Shown here one piece after another: positions 52,943-61,277 of a stretch of DNA of 64,000 nucleotides. How positions within the stretch are numbered: the first letter of the stretch is position 1; each line of letters starts with the position of its first letter. Made by a program: the position numbers and the translations under genes. The notes under the pieces were generated by a model that saw nothing but the letters and a program-made list of their open reading frames with translations, ran no database searches and was not told where the DNA came from. The DNA comes from Allobacillus saliphilus (GTDB lineage Bacteria; Bacillota; Bacilli; Bacillales; Alkalibacillaceae): NCBI RefSeq assembly GCF_018138385.1, contig NZ_JAGSIE010000020.1, positions 1 through 64,000 of the forward strand, in the 5' to 3' direction.

Positions 52943-54364
52943 TTGAAACACTTTGAAGAACTATTAGAAAAAGATGCGCTTGGACAAAAAGAGCTTCTGG
53001 ATGCAAACGAAATTACCGCAGCAGAATTAACCGACTTTTACATACAACAAATACAAACTTACAACCCGACGTTGAATGCGGTCGTCCATGAAATGTTTGA
53101 TGAAGCGAAAGAACAAGTTAAACATGTTGATCTAGCTGCAAGCCCTGTTGCCGGATTGCCTTTTTTAATTAAAGATTTGAATGCGGTTAAAAATCAGCCG
53201 TTAACAAGTGGCTCGAAGCTTCATGAAGATGTGATCGCACCAGAGAATGATGAGCTCGTGGATCGTTATGAGAAAGCGGGGCTTGTGTTTTTAGGAAAAA
53301 CGAATACACCGGAATTTGGATTTTTGCCAACGACGGAGCCGACTTTATTTGGACCGACGAAGAATCCGTGGGCGTTAGATCGATCACCAGGTGGTTCCAG
53401 TGGTGGCACGTCAGCTGCAGTAGCGGCTGGACTCGTTCCTTTTGCACATGGAAATGATGGAGGAGGGTCATTGCGGATTCCAGCTTCTGCAACCGGCTTA
53501 TTTGGATTCAAACCGAGCCGAGGTAGACTGCCATACCCACCATACATTAACCATTTTCCGATCAACCATGCGATTACCCGTTCGGTTCGTGATAGTGCAG
53601 CTTTATTGGATGTTTTAAATGGTGGTGTGCCGCGATCTTTGTATCCTTCTTTCAAGAAGCGCACAGATTTTGCGGAAAAATCACAGCATTCTCCGGGCAG
53701 GCTTAAAATTGCCGTCACTTATGATGCAGGTGGAAAAGTAGAGCTTGATGCTGAGACAAGAAAGAATCTCGACCAATCCGTTCAATTAATGAAAGACTTG
53801 GGCCATGAAGTTGTCGAAGCAACACCGGCTTACGACTATGAAGGAGTAGCCCATGCATTCATTAATATTTGGTTGTCGACAGGTTCAGTCATGATTAAAC
53901 ATATGGGACAAATGGTTGGTAAAGAAGTCACGCGTGACAATGTCGAACCGCTTTCCTATGAAATTATGAAGTACGGCCAAAATATTTCGGCGGCTGAATA
54001 TGAAGAAGCGCGGGTGTTTGCTGCGATTGAATCCGAAAAGATTATGTCTTTTTTCCAGGAATATGATGTTTGGATGACACCGACGATGAATCAGCTTCCG
54101 AAGAAAACAGGTGAAGAGAAAGACGTGACAGAAGCATATGGACCGATGCTCGAGAACATGTTGAACTACAATCCGTTCATGCCACTTGCTAATGCTACTG
54201 GACAACCAGCGATGAGTGTTCCGACACATTGGACAGAGGAAGGAATACCAGTAGGAACACACTTCTTTGGACGCTTAGGAGAAGATGAATTATTATTCCA
54301 GCTGGCGCATCAAATTGAAAAAGAACAACCGTGGTTCCATAAATACAAAGAAATTAAACTATAA
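52943..54364 (+). CDS. Amidase (amidase-signature family)
   Basis: A 473-residue amidase-signature hydrolase. The Ser-cisSer-Lys triad is visible: Lys in LPFLIKDLNA (about residue 77), cis-Ser in SPGGSSGGTSAAVAAGLVP (about 151-155) and the nucleophile Ser in GNDGGGSLRIPAS (about 176). The PFLIKDL and GSLRIPA variants recall 6-aminohexanoate-cyclic-dimer hydrolase and related amidases; the real substrate is unknown. TTG 52943 is well placed after AGGAGAGAGG. Confidence 0.92.
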   Translation: MKHFEELLEKDALGQKELLDANEITAAELTDFYIQQIQTYNPTLNAVVHEMFDEAKEQVKHVDLAASPVAGLPFLIKDLNAVKNQPLTSGSKLHEDVIAPENDELVDRYEKAGLVFLGKTNTPEFGFLPTTEPTLFGPTKNPWALDRSPGGSSGGTSAAVAAGLVPFAHGNDGGGSLRIPASATGLFGFKPSRGRLPYPPYINHFPINHAITRSVRDSAALLDVLNGGVPRSLYPSFKKRTDFAEKSQHSPGRLKIAVTYDAGGKVELDAETRKNLDQSVQLMKDLGHEVVEATPAYDYEGVAHAFINIWLSTGSVMIKHMGQMVGKEVTRDNVEPLSYEIMKYGQNISAAEYEEARVFAAIESEKIMSFFQEYDVWMTPTMNQLPKKTGEEKDVTEAYGPMLENMLNYNPFMPLANATGQPAMSVPTHWTEEGIPVGTHFFGRLGEDELLFQLAHQIEKEQPWFHKYKEIKL

Positions 54365-54369
54365 GTTAA

Positions 54370-54415
54370 CTCTACCTCTTGCTTGAACAGACTGTTCGGG
54401 CGAGAGGTTTTTTAT
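54370..54415 (+). terminator. Terminator of the amidase gene
   Basis: ACCTCTTGC pairs with GCGAGAGGT around an inner GAACAGACTGTTC hairpin, followed by TTTTTTATTT. Confidence 0.85.
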
Positions 54416-54865
54416 TTATTCGACCGCTTCTTTTACGATGCGAACTAATTTTTCGCGAAATATTTCTCTTTCTTCGCCGGTGAACGGTTTAGGTCCTTTA
54501 AATCGTTGACCGCTTTTTCGTGCTTGTTGATTTAAATAGCGTGAAGTCAACAACCGGTCAATATTTTCATGAGTATATAAAAAGCCCTTATGATGCATCG
54601 CAGAACATCCTTTTGAAAGCACTAAAGAAGCTAACCCATAATCTTGAGTGATGACTAGATCTCCGGCATTTGCCAATTGCATCACTTTATAATCGGCCGC
54701 TTCACTTTCTGAATCAACATACACTGTTTCAACAAAACTTGGATACCGTTCAGCCGAAAAATGGGCGTAACTCATGACGAGTAAAACCCCTAACCCAAAC
54801 TCACCCGCAACTTCAATGACCTCGTTTTTAACTGGACTCGCATCTGCATCAACGATTATTTTCAT
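54416..54865 (-). CDS. UPF0178 protein (YaiI/YqxD family)
   Basis: A 149-residue PIN-like protein of UPF0178. Acidic residues in VDADASPVKNEV (5-16), YVDSESEAADYKV (about 48-60) and DLVITQDYGLA (about 69-79) form the metal-site pattern; GFLYTHENID and RQQ-like ending follow. The activity is unproven, though the fold suggests a nuclease. ATG 54865 follows GGAAGGAG; the upstream extension has no RBS. Confidence 0.92.
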   Translation of the reverse strand: MKIIVDADASPVKNEVIEVAGEFGLGVLLVMSYAHFSAERYPSFVETVYVDSESEAADYKVMQLANAGDLVITQDYGLASLVLSKGCSAMHHKGFLYTHENIDRLLTSRYLNQQARKSGQRFKGPKPFTGEEREIFREKLVRIVKEAVE

Positions 54866-54937
54866 GGTTTTTCTCCTTCCATTCCGACTAAAGCGTATAT
54901 ACGATACTTCTTTTAATATTGAACGATTCAAAAGTCG

Positions 54938-54966
54938 TTGACAAGATGAATCCATCCATATATAGT
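54938..54966 (+). promoter_or_regulatory. Sigma-A promoter of the GntR-ABC operon
   Basis: TTGACA (54938-54943), 17 nt, TATAGT (54961-54966). Transcription would start near 54973, just before the GntR operator. Confidence 0.75.
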
Positions 54967-54978
54967 TATAATATACCT

Positions 54979-55002
54979 AGTGCATTAGTGCAGTAATGTA
55001 CT
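54979..55002 (+). promoter_or_regulatory. GntR-type operator
   Basis: A 24-bp near-palindrome, AGTGCATTAGTGC followed by AGTAATGTACT, differing from a perfect one at two base pairs. It begins about 6 nt after the predicted transcription start, so bound repressor would block the operon. Confidence 0.7.
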
Positions 55003-55039
55003 GATTCTAAATTAGATACATAAAGTGAGGTGGGAGGAT

Positions 55040-55420
55040 TTGTTAGATCATGCAAGCAATAAGCCGATTTATATTCAAATTGCTGAATGGTTGGAGAATG
55101 AAGTTTTATCTGGGCGTGTAGAGGCTGGTGAAAAAATTTATTCACAATATCAGCTTGCCGATCGTTTCAATATCAATCCTGCCACCGCAGCAAAGGGACT
55201 GAAGTTGCTTGCTGAGGAAGAGATTGTTCATAAGCGAAGAGGTCTCGGGATGTTTGTTGAGGAAAAAGCAGTAAACATCATTAGAGAAAAGCGTAAAAAT
55301 AAAACGTTGAAGCGAATGCTTCGTGAGATTGTTAAAGAGGCAAATTACTTGGATGTTTCGATGGATGAGTTAAGTGAAATGTTACGGAGAATTCATGAAG
55401 AAGAGGGGGAAGAAGAATGA
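55040..55420 (+). CDS. GntR-family regulator, YtrA subfamily
   Basis: A 126-residue GntR regulator: winged helix (IYIQIAEWLENEVLSGRVEA, KIYSQYQLADRFNINPATAA, LLAEEEIVHKRRGLGMFV, residues about 9-78) and a short C-terminal helical part with no ligand domain, the YtrA type. TTG 55040 follows GGTGGGAGG; a GTG at 55025 would include that RBS. It overlaps the ABC ATPase gene by 4 bp, and probably represses the whole operon. Confidence 0.9.
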   Translation: MLDHASNKPIYIQIAEWLENEVLSGRVEAGEKIYSQYQLADRFNINPATAAKGLKLLAEEEIVHKRRGLGMFVEEKAVNIIREKRKNKTLKRMLREIVKEANYLDVSMDELSEMLRRIHEEEGEEE

Positions 55421-56313
55421 CGGTAATAGATGTTCGGGGATTAACAAAACAATACGGTGGGCTACATGCATTGAATGCGATCAATTTTTCCATTGAAGAA
55501 AATAAAATTATTGGCTTAATCGGAAGAAATGGTGCGGGAAAATCAACGTTGCTGAAATGTTTAGCTGGCTATTATCATCCGACTGATGGACAAGTGCGTG
55601 TCCTCGGTGAAGATCCGTTTGATAGCTTGTTCGTTTCGGAGAATTTAATCTTTGTTGATGACGAAATGAGCTTTTCTTCAGAAATTACTCTAGCGGATAT
55701 TTTACAAACCGCTGCTCGTTTTTATCCGAATTGGAATCAGACACTAGCTCAACGATTATTCGACTATTTTTCTTTTCGACCGAATCAACTGCATAGTGAG
55801 TTGTCAAAGGGAAAGATAAGTACATTCAATATGATTATCGGTTTATGTGCTCGGACGAAAATTACGATTTTCGACGAACCGACAACAGGGATGGATTATT
55901 CTGTTCGTAAAGATTTTTACCGTGCATTATTGAAAGATTATATAAAGCATCCTCGGACAATTATTTTATCCAGTCATTTATTGAATGAATTAGAGACAGT
56001 GTTGGAAACGATTTTATTGATCGATGAAGGTAGATTTGTCATCCAGGAATCGGTCGATCAGTTGAAAGAGAAAAGTTACGGGTTAACGGGTAGCGAGGAA
56101 TCACTCAGTCATTTGCCTGGTGATGTCCAGATTTTACATGAGGAAGAATTGAGCGGAAATCAAGTGTATCAAGTGATTTTAGGCGATTTAACAGAAGAGA
56201 CAAAACGAAAGTTAGAGAAAGAAGATGTTCAATTTTCACCTGTTTCGATTGATGACGTCTGTTTGTATTTAACCAAAGCAAAACGAGGAGGGATCGATCA
56301 TGTCTTTGAATAA
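55417..56313 (+). CDS. ABC transporter ATP-binding protein, YtrB-like
   Basis: A 298-residue ABC ATPase: Walker A GRNGAGKST (about 37-45), signature region ELSKGKISTF (about 128-137, SKGK in place of SGGQ), Walker B TIFDEPTTGMD and SSHLLNE, with a C-terminal extension of 90 residues. This matches YtrB-type ATPases under YtrA control, which in B. subtilis respond to cell-wall antibiotics. It overlaps the permease gene by 14 bp. Confidence 0.88.
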   Translation: MTVIDVRGLTKQYGGLHALNAINFSIEENKIIGLIGRNGAGKSTLLKCLAGYYHPTDGQVRVLGEDPFDSLFVSENLIFVDDEMSFSSEITLADILQTAARFYPNWNQTLAQRLFDYFSFRPNQLHSELSKGKISTFNMIIGLCARTKITIFDEPTTGMDYSVRKDFYRALLKDYIKHPRTIILSSHLLNELETVLETILLIDEGRFVIQESVDQLKEKSYGLTGSEESLSHLPGDVQILHEEELSGNQVYQVILGDLTEETKRKLEKEDVQFSPVSIDDVCLYLTKAKRGGIDHVFE

Positions 56314-57043
56314 AAAAACATGGCATTACATAACGCTTTCAACCAAGTTCAAAATTCAAATGAATTGGCACTTATTCAATATTTTGATTGGTCTTCTCGT
56401 GTTTGCGGTGCTTTCATCGGCGTTTGGTGGAAGTTCTTCATTTAGTACAAATGAATATGGTAAAGCTGATATTACCTATGTTTCTAGTGATTTAGCTTTT
56501 ATCTTTGTGCTCATTTGGGCGTTCGTCGTCGGCTGGACTTTGGCACGTCCTGCTTTTCGTGAAATGGATTTCAGCTTTGTATCCAATCGGTTCACAAGTC
56601 ACATGTCATCGATTTTATATATCGGATTTGCGAGTGTAATTGGAGGATTGATTGGATTCTTTTCTATTTTTCTTGGAAAGGCTTTATATTTTCTGTTTTA
56701 TTCAACCGACTCCGTAATTATCGCCCAACCATATACAATTAAAGAAATCTTTATCGGCGCAATTGTTACCATCAGCTTAGCCTTCTTGCTTGCGACGGTC
56801 GGTTATTTCGTTGGAGAACTTGTAAATTGGAATCAAGCCTTTATATTCATTTTACCTGCTTTGATTATTGGGAATATCGTTCTCGATACGAAAATTGAAG
56901 GGACACTCGGGATTGGGCAACTCGTCATGATTTTTTCAATGGAAACGGAATGGTGGGTGCTGTTCTTGAAAGTACTAGGGTTCTCTATTCTCATTTATAC
57001 AATCGTCATGCTCTTTACCAGACGAATGGAGGTGCGTACATGA
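56300..57043 (+). CDS. ABC transporter permease subunit
   Basis: A 247-residue membrane protein with six helices (about residues 22-40, 68-88, 105-130, 148-172, 185-205 and 218-238), of the ABC-2 type paired with YtrB-like ATPases. The head, KKTWHYITLSTKFKIQMNWH, is amphipathic. It overlaps the ATPase gene by 14 bp and the next gene by 4 bp, so the operon is tightly coupled. Substrate unknown. Confidence 0.83.
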   Translation: MSLNKKTWHYITLSTKFKIQMNWHLFNILIGLLVFAVLSSAFGGSSSFSTNEYGKADITYVSSDLAFIFVLIWAFVVGWTLARPAFREMDFSFVSNRFTSHMSSILYIGFASVIGGLIGFFSIFLGKALYFLFYSTDSVIIAQPYTIKEIFIGAIVTISLAFLLATVGYFVGELVNWNQAFIFILPALIIGNIVLDTKIEGTLGIGQLVMIFSMETEWWVLFLKVLGFSILIYTIVMLFTRRMEVRT

Positions 57044-57738
57044 CTGGAATGGCTATATTACCACTTATCTTGATGTTATTGTTGGCATATTTTTTATTGA
57101 AAAGAACAAATAGAACTAAACGAAAAAAGAGTCGTGGAAAAAGAAACGTTTTCATTTATAGTGTGATTCTAGCTATGTCTATTGTTGTTTATTATATTTT
57201 TATTACACAAGTGGATATAATGGCAGAAGACGTAAAATTGCATGATGATTATCAATCAACTTTGGACAAATATTATGCCGATCCGCCAGTTTCATTTGAA
57301 AAAATTGATGCATTTACATTAGCAGGTAGATGGGAATATGACTTTTTTGACGAGTATGAAAACTTAGTTGTAGAGTCAGAAACGGAGATCCGTATAAAAA
57401 GGCGAGAAGATAATAAACCGATTATTGAAATTAGTTATTATCGCCCATCAACATTTTATGTTCAGGGAATAGAGGTGCCTGAGGATAACATTAAATATCC
57501 TGACGTAACGCTATTAGGGAAAGAATTGTTTCTTGGCATTCCACATGACCAATACTCCATCTCACGGACCATTATTTCGAAAGAAGAATTCATCAATCAC
57601 TATGTGGGTACTAATCAATTAGATGATCGTCGGCTTCATAAGTTAAGTAACTTTTATTATCAAGGTTTTCAATTGACCATACCAAATGATTTGGAAGTGG
57701 AACTACGAGGAGATGGATTGTTGCATGAGATTGAGTGA
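57040..57738 (+). CDS. Membrane-anchored protein of the GntR-ABC operon
   Basis: A 232-residue protein with two N-terminal helices (about 4-18 and 40-60, split by a very basic loop of Lys and Arg) and a 170-residue extracytoplasmic domain of mostly beta strands (FTLAGRWEYDFFDEYENLVV, IEISYYRPSTFYV). I recognise no family. ATG 57040 follows GGAGGTGCGTAC and overlaps the permease stop. It could be an accessory or sensing subunit, which is inference from context. Confidence 0.75.
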   Translation: MTGMAILPLILMLLLAYFLLKRTNRTKRKKSRGKRNVFIYSVILAMSIVVYYIFITQVDIMAEDVKLHDDYQSTLDKYYADPPVSFEKIDAFTLAGRWEYDFFDEYENLVVESETEIRIKRREDNKPIIEISYYRPSTFYVQGIEVPEDNIKYPDVTLLGKELFLGIPHDQYSISRTIISKEEFINHYVGTNQLDDRRLHKLSNFYYQGFQLTIPNDLEVELRGDGLLHEIE

Positions 57739-57880
57739 AGATAAGAAGAAGTTGATCTAGTAATACTGGTTATTGAAAACGGCGGTAATTCCTGCATGTT
57801 GTGTAGGAGTTGTCGTCTATCTTTTTTATCAATCGTTTATCGACATCTAGAAATACTTTATCGGCAGAGATACCCTTATG

Positions 57881-58088
57881 GAGAGCGCCTATCAGACACC
57901 GAAGATAAGCAATTCCTGAAGCTTCCGTTGTTGAGAGCGCCTATCAAGCACGGAAGCCGAGGAAATCCCGGAGCTTCCGTAGTCGAGAGCTTCTATCAAG
58001 CACGGAAGCCGAGCAAATCCCTAAGCTTGCGTGGTCGAGAGCTTCTGTCAAGCACGGAAGATAAGTAAATCCTTAAGCTTCGATTAAT
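57881..58088. repeat. Array G1: four 52-bp intergenic repeats
   Basis: Units of 52 bp start at 57881, 57933, 57985 and 58037. The unit is GAGAGCGCCTATCAAGCACG followed by GAAGCCGAGCAAATCCC and GGAGCTTCCGTAGTC. ACGGAAGC and GCTTCCGT in each unit form a hairpin. The last unit is cut off after AAGCTTCG by array G2, and a further piece of the G1 unit appears at 58299-58330. Confidence 0.92.
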
Positions 58089-58095
58089 CCTCGTT

Positions 58096-58303
58096 CTCGA
58101 CGCCATTTCTCGATGGGCAAGCACTCATTTGGGTATCGAGACACGTTCTCGACGCCATTTCGCGCAGCGCAAGCACTCATTTGGGTATCGAGACACGTAC
58201 TCGACGCCATTTCACGATGCACAAGCACTCATTTAAGTATCGAGACACGCGCTCAACGACATTTCGCGGTGGACAAGCACTCATTTAAGTATCGAGACGC
58301 ACG
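58096..58303. repeat. Array G2: four 52-bp repeats inside G1
   Basis: Units of 52 bp start at 58096, 58148, 58200 and 58252: CTCGACGCCATTTCNCGATG, then CGCAAGCACTCATTTGGGTA and TCGAGACACGTT. TCGAG and CTCGA across the unit border form an inverted repeat. The sequence is unrelated to G1 except for the unit length, and it is flanked on both sides by G1 sequence. The rest of the gap before the cold-shock gene (58331-58414) is AT-rich with no feature. Confidence 0.92.
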
Positions 58304-58330
58304 GAAGACAAGCAAATCCTGAAGCTTCCC
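58299..58330. repeat. G1 half-unit beyond array G2
   Basis: GCACGGAAGACAAGCAAATCC then TGAAGCTTCC matches the hairpin part of the G1 unit and follows the last G2 unit directly. It is 247 bp from the corresponding position in the last complete G1 unit. Confidence 0.8.
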
Positions 58331-58414
58331 ACTTCTATCAACAGTCAAACCTCAACGATCAACAATCAACCAACCGCTAACAATATAATCTGTTCATTTT
58401 TATATTTTTAACCA

Positions 58415-58452
58415 AAATAAAAAGCCCTTCTGTCACCAGAAGAGCTTTTCAC
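58415..58452 (-). terminator. Terminator of the cold-shock gene
   Basis: On the minus strand AAGCTCTTCTG pairs with CAGAAGGGCTT (one G-U), followed by TTTATTTT (plus 58415-58447). Confidence 0.88.
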
Positions 58453-58465
58453 TAATTCAATTGAA

Positions 58466-58663
58466 TTATTTTACAACGTTAGTTGCTTGTGGTCCACGGT
58501 TGCCTTCTTCGATATCGAAAGTAACTTGTTGACCTTCTTCTAAAGTTTTGAACCCTTCGCCTTGAATTGCTGAGAAGTGTACGAATACATCGTCTCCACC
58601 TTCAACTTCGATAAAACCGAAGCCTTTTTCTGCGTTAAACCATTTTACTGAACCTGTGTTCAT
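58466..58663 (-). CDS. Cold-shock protein, CspA/CspB family
   Basis: A 65-residue single cold-shock domain that binds single-stranded nucleic acid. RNP-1 is KGFGFIEV (residues 14-21) and RNP-2 is DVFVHFSAI (about 25-33); the end is [15 protein letters not shown] 58663 follows GGAGGAATTTCT; an upstream in-frame extension of 21 codons lies in what should be the 5' leader. About 230 bp of non-coding sequence precede it, room for a cold-shock leader. Confidence 0.95.
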   Translation of the reverse strand: MNTGSVKWFNAEKGFGFIEVEGGDDVFVHFSAIQGEGFKTLEEGQQVTFDIEEGNRGPQATNVVK

Positions 58664-58898
58664 AGAAATTCCTCCGTTGTGCATTTTTGCACGAGTATTA
58701 CTTTGGTTGTTCTTATAATAATTCAAGACGATGTTCTACCTCGTAAGATGAAACCTGGATCTTGTATTGCTAGCCGAACAATTAAGTTAAACTTAGTATA
58801 CCACGGGTTATTTAAAAAAGATACCATTTTCTGTATTGATTAGAAAAAAGTTTATCTAAATCATTAAATAAGCCTTTTAAAATAGGCTATACAGCTGA

Positions 58899-60044
58899 TT
58901 AATTTTTATTTTTTTTCTCAATCATTTCACTCATTTGCTTCCAAATGGAGCCTTGTGCAGCTTCTCCACCTTGGATTCGGCCGAGTGCCATTTTTGCTTG
59001 CATGCGCACTTCAAATTCTGGGTCTTCCAATGCTTTCTCTAAAGCAGGAATGGCTGATTCATCGCCGTATTCATATAAAAACATCGCACCACGCCAGCGG
59101 ACAATGCGACTTTTATCTTCTAACGATTCGATCATGGCAGGGATTGCTTCTGTAAATCCAACATCAGACATGCAATCGCCAGCAGTACGTCGAACGGTGA
59201 CCGTATTATCTTTTAAAGCTTTCTCCAAATAAGGAAGGACTTCTTTTTCTTCAATCATTCCTAAATAGGCAGTTGCCAAACGACGGATGGACATCTTCGG
59301 GTCTTCCAACGCTTTATCCAACACTGGTAGATCTTCGACGGTTGGATCAGGCATGCGCTCAAGCTTCCGGTAACGTTCTTTCCAATCGTCGACTTCTAAA
59401 TCTTCTATCGTAATCGGCTCTGAAAAAACGGAGCGACCTGTAGTTTCATTCGCCTTTGCCATCTCAACAAGTCGATTCAATCGCTCTTCATCGTAGGAAG
59501 CTTCGATTTCATCGACAATGTCCTGTCCGATTTCACCTGGGTTTCCGTAACGTGGATCTTGCTCGACCCATTTACGTTCAGCTAAGTAATCCGCATTTTC
59601 AGACGCCTCCATCGCGGCATGCATAAAACGCTGATCAAGCCCGAAGCGAGTTTCACCTTCATCATCTTCCAATTTAACTTGTACAGGGATATTTCTGAAC
59701 ACCTGTAAGAAAACCTTCACTTCGCCGAAAGCTTCTTCTTCTGGTTGCTCCGAATGTCCAACATCATTCACTTCATCGCTTTCTTCTTCACCAAAAACTT
59801 CTTTTACTTGAGGTAAGATTTCTTCCCATGGAACTTTTGGATTCCTTTCCAACGCAATAAAATCAATGACACGATAAAGGTCTTTCACGCCTTCGATTTC
59901 AAATAATTGTTTTGCATATGTAGGTGCATCGGTTAAGTCATCACCTAATTTATAGTTCTCCGTTTGGCCATCTGGCAATGTTTCCGTCACATTAATTTTC
60001 ATTGAATATGGACTTGGAGTCGGTTCAATGGATTTAATTTTCAT
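58899..60044 (-). CDS. cvfC: CvfC-like protein: Nfu_N domain and HEAT repeats
   Basis: A 381-residue protein matching conserved virulence factor C. Residues 1-85 are an NifU-like N-terminal domain (IEPTPSPYSMKINVTETLPD), then a linker region, and from about residue 215 four or more HEAT-type repeats with DPKMSIRRLATAYLG, NTVTVRRTAGDCMSD, KSRIVRWRGAMFLYE and EFEVRMQAKMALGR. CvfC is linked to virulence gene expression in S. aureus; its molecular task is not settled. ATG 60044 follows AGAGGTG. Confidence 0.9.
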   Translation of the reverse strand: MKIKSIEPTPSPYSMKINVTETLPDGQTENYKLGDDLTDAPTYAKQLFEIEGVKDLYRVIDFIALERNPKVPWEEILPQVKEVFGEEESDEVNDVGHSEQPEEEAFGEVKVFLQVFRNIPVQVKLEDDEGETRFGLDQRFMHAAMEASENADYLAERKWVEQDPRYGNPGEIGQDIVDEIEASYDEERLNRLVEMAKANETTGRSVFSEPITIEDLEVDDWKERYRKLERMPDPTVEDLPVLDKALEDPKMSIRRLATAYLGMIEEKEVLPYLEKALKDNTVTVRRTAGDCMSDVGFTEAIPAMIESLEDKSRIVRWRGAMFLYEYGDESAIPALEKALEDPEFEVRMQAKMALGRIQGGEAAQGSIWKQMSEMIEKKNKN

Positions 60045-60261
60045 CACAATCACCTCTACCCCCATCTTAGCAAAAAACAAGGTTGAAAAGCGAGTGTACG
60101 CGTTAGTAAAGGCAAACCAGTGTATAGCCATTTAACGATAAAAGATTACATTTGAAAGAATTGTGGTAAATAGTTAATAAATATCGCATTGAGCAAATAT
60201 ATTTAAGAGCAGTTAATCATATTAGATATACATATGTTCATCGGAACCGGAGAGGATATCA

Positions 60262-60522
60262 ATGGGAAATATACCAGCTTACCTTTTACTTAGCATTTAT
60301 GTCGTTTATTTACTCGTAAGCCCGAAAACAATTATTTTCTGGCCAGTATTCTTCTTGATTGGTTTAATTTATGCCGTTTATACGTTACTTTACTGGAAAA
60401 AACACGAAGAAGCCTTTAATATATATGTTTCGTTAGGGTTACTTGTTGCAAGTGTCGCACTGTTTGGTTTTACGTTTGTGGATTATTTATTGAAAATGGT
60501 CTTTTCATCAATCGTCTTTTAG
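60262..60522 (+). CDS. Small polytopic membrane protein
   Basis: An 86-residue protein with three hydrophobic helices (about 3-20, 26-47 and 55-80). No family is recognised. It begins after CCGGAGAGG and lies 8 nt ahead of the PAP2 phosphatase gene, so the two are in one operon. A related role in the envelope is possible. Confidence 0.72.
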   Translation: MGNIPAYLLLSIYVVYLLVSPKTIIFWPVFFLIGLIYAVYTLLYWKKHEEAFNIYVSLGLLVASVALFGFTFVDYLLKMVFSSIVF

Positions 60523-60530
60523 GGTGAATC

Positions 60531-61193
60531 ATGTTGTTTAAACAATTCTTTCAAAAAAACATCATCTGGATCTTGTTGGCCATTGTCGTCATTGGCGGGG
60601 CCTTTTTCTTGTTTGCTGAAATAGCAGAAGATGTTTTTGAAAAAGAAAAGTTCTTAATCGATCAGAAGGCTTCTCATTTTGTTTCATCCATTCAATCAAA
60701 TACACTGGATTCACTCTTTGGATTCATTACCGAATTAGGCGCGGTTTGGCTGATTACTACAGGGACAATCATTGTTGGGCTGATCTTGTTTTTTTATCCA
60801 AATAATCGCCTATGGCGCGTTTTTCATTTTGCTGTTACTATGATAGGGATTGCAGTTCTCACATCAGGTTTAAAAGAACTTTTCGAAAGAGAACGGCCCA
60901 ATCTTATCGAGGAATATGACGGCACGGGCTACAGTTTTCCAAGTGGACATTCGACAGGACCGATGGTGTTTTATGGGTTTATTATTTATTTAATGATCCG
61001 AAGCCGATTTCCGTTGGCTGCCAAATGGATTGTTGGTGTCGTCCTAAGCATTCTGATTTTCTTGATTGGGTTCAGTCGTGTCTATTTAGGAGTCCATTTT
61101 GCGAGTGATGTCATTGGCGGATTCTTACTCGGATTTGCCTGGCTTGCAACGAATATCGCCATTTTGGAAATAAGAATACAAAAAAATACATGA
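60531..61193 (+). CDS. PAP2-family membrane phosphatase
   Basis: A 220-residue membrane phosphatase with six helices. The three phosphatase motifs are KELFERERP (about 105-113), PSGHS in YSFPSGHSTGP (about 127-137) and SRVYLGVHFASDV (about 178-190). Family members hydrolyse undecaprenyl pyrophosphate or phosphatidylglycerol phosphate; the exact substrate is open. Start ATG 60531, 8 nt after the preceding small gene. Confidence 0.92.
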   Translation: MLFKQFFQKNIIWILLAIVVIGGAFFLFAEIAEDVFEKEKFLIDQKASHFVSSIQSNTLDSLFGFITELGAVWLITTGTIIVGLILFFYPNNRLWRVFHFAVTMIGIAVLTSGLKELFERERPNLIEEYDGTGYSFPSGHSTGPMVFYGFIIYLMIRSRFPLAAKWIVGVVLSILIFLIGFSRVYLGVHFASDVIGGFLLGFAWLATNIAILEIRIQKNT

Positions 61194-61277
61194 TTTCGAG
61201 CTAAAAACTTGGAATTTTGATTCAGTTTAATACAATAAAAAGACATTCACCTCAAGGGGGAAGAGGAGGGATTTTAC

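Noticed and set aside
10992-58330. Insertion sequences or prophage as the source of the arrays
   Set aside because: No transposase, integrase or terminal inverted repeats were found beside any array, or elsewhere in the window.
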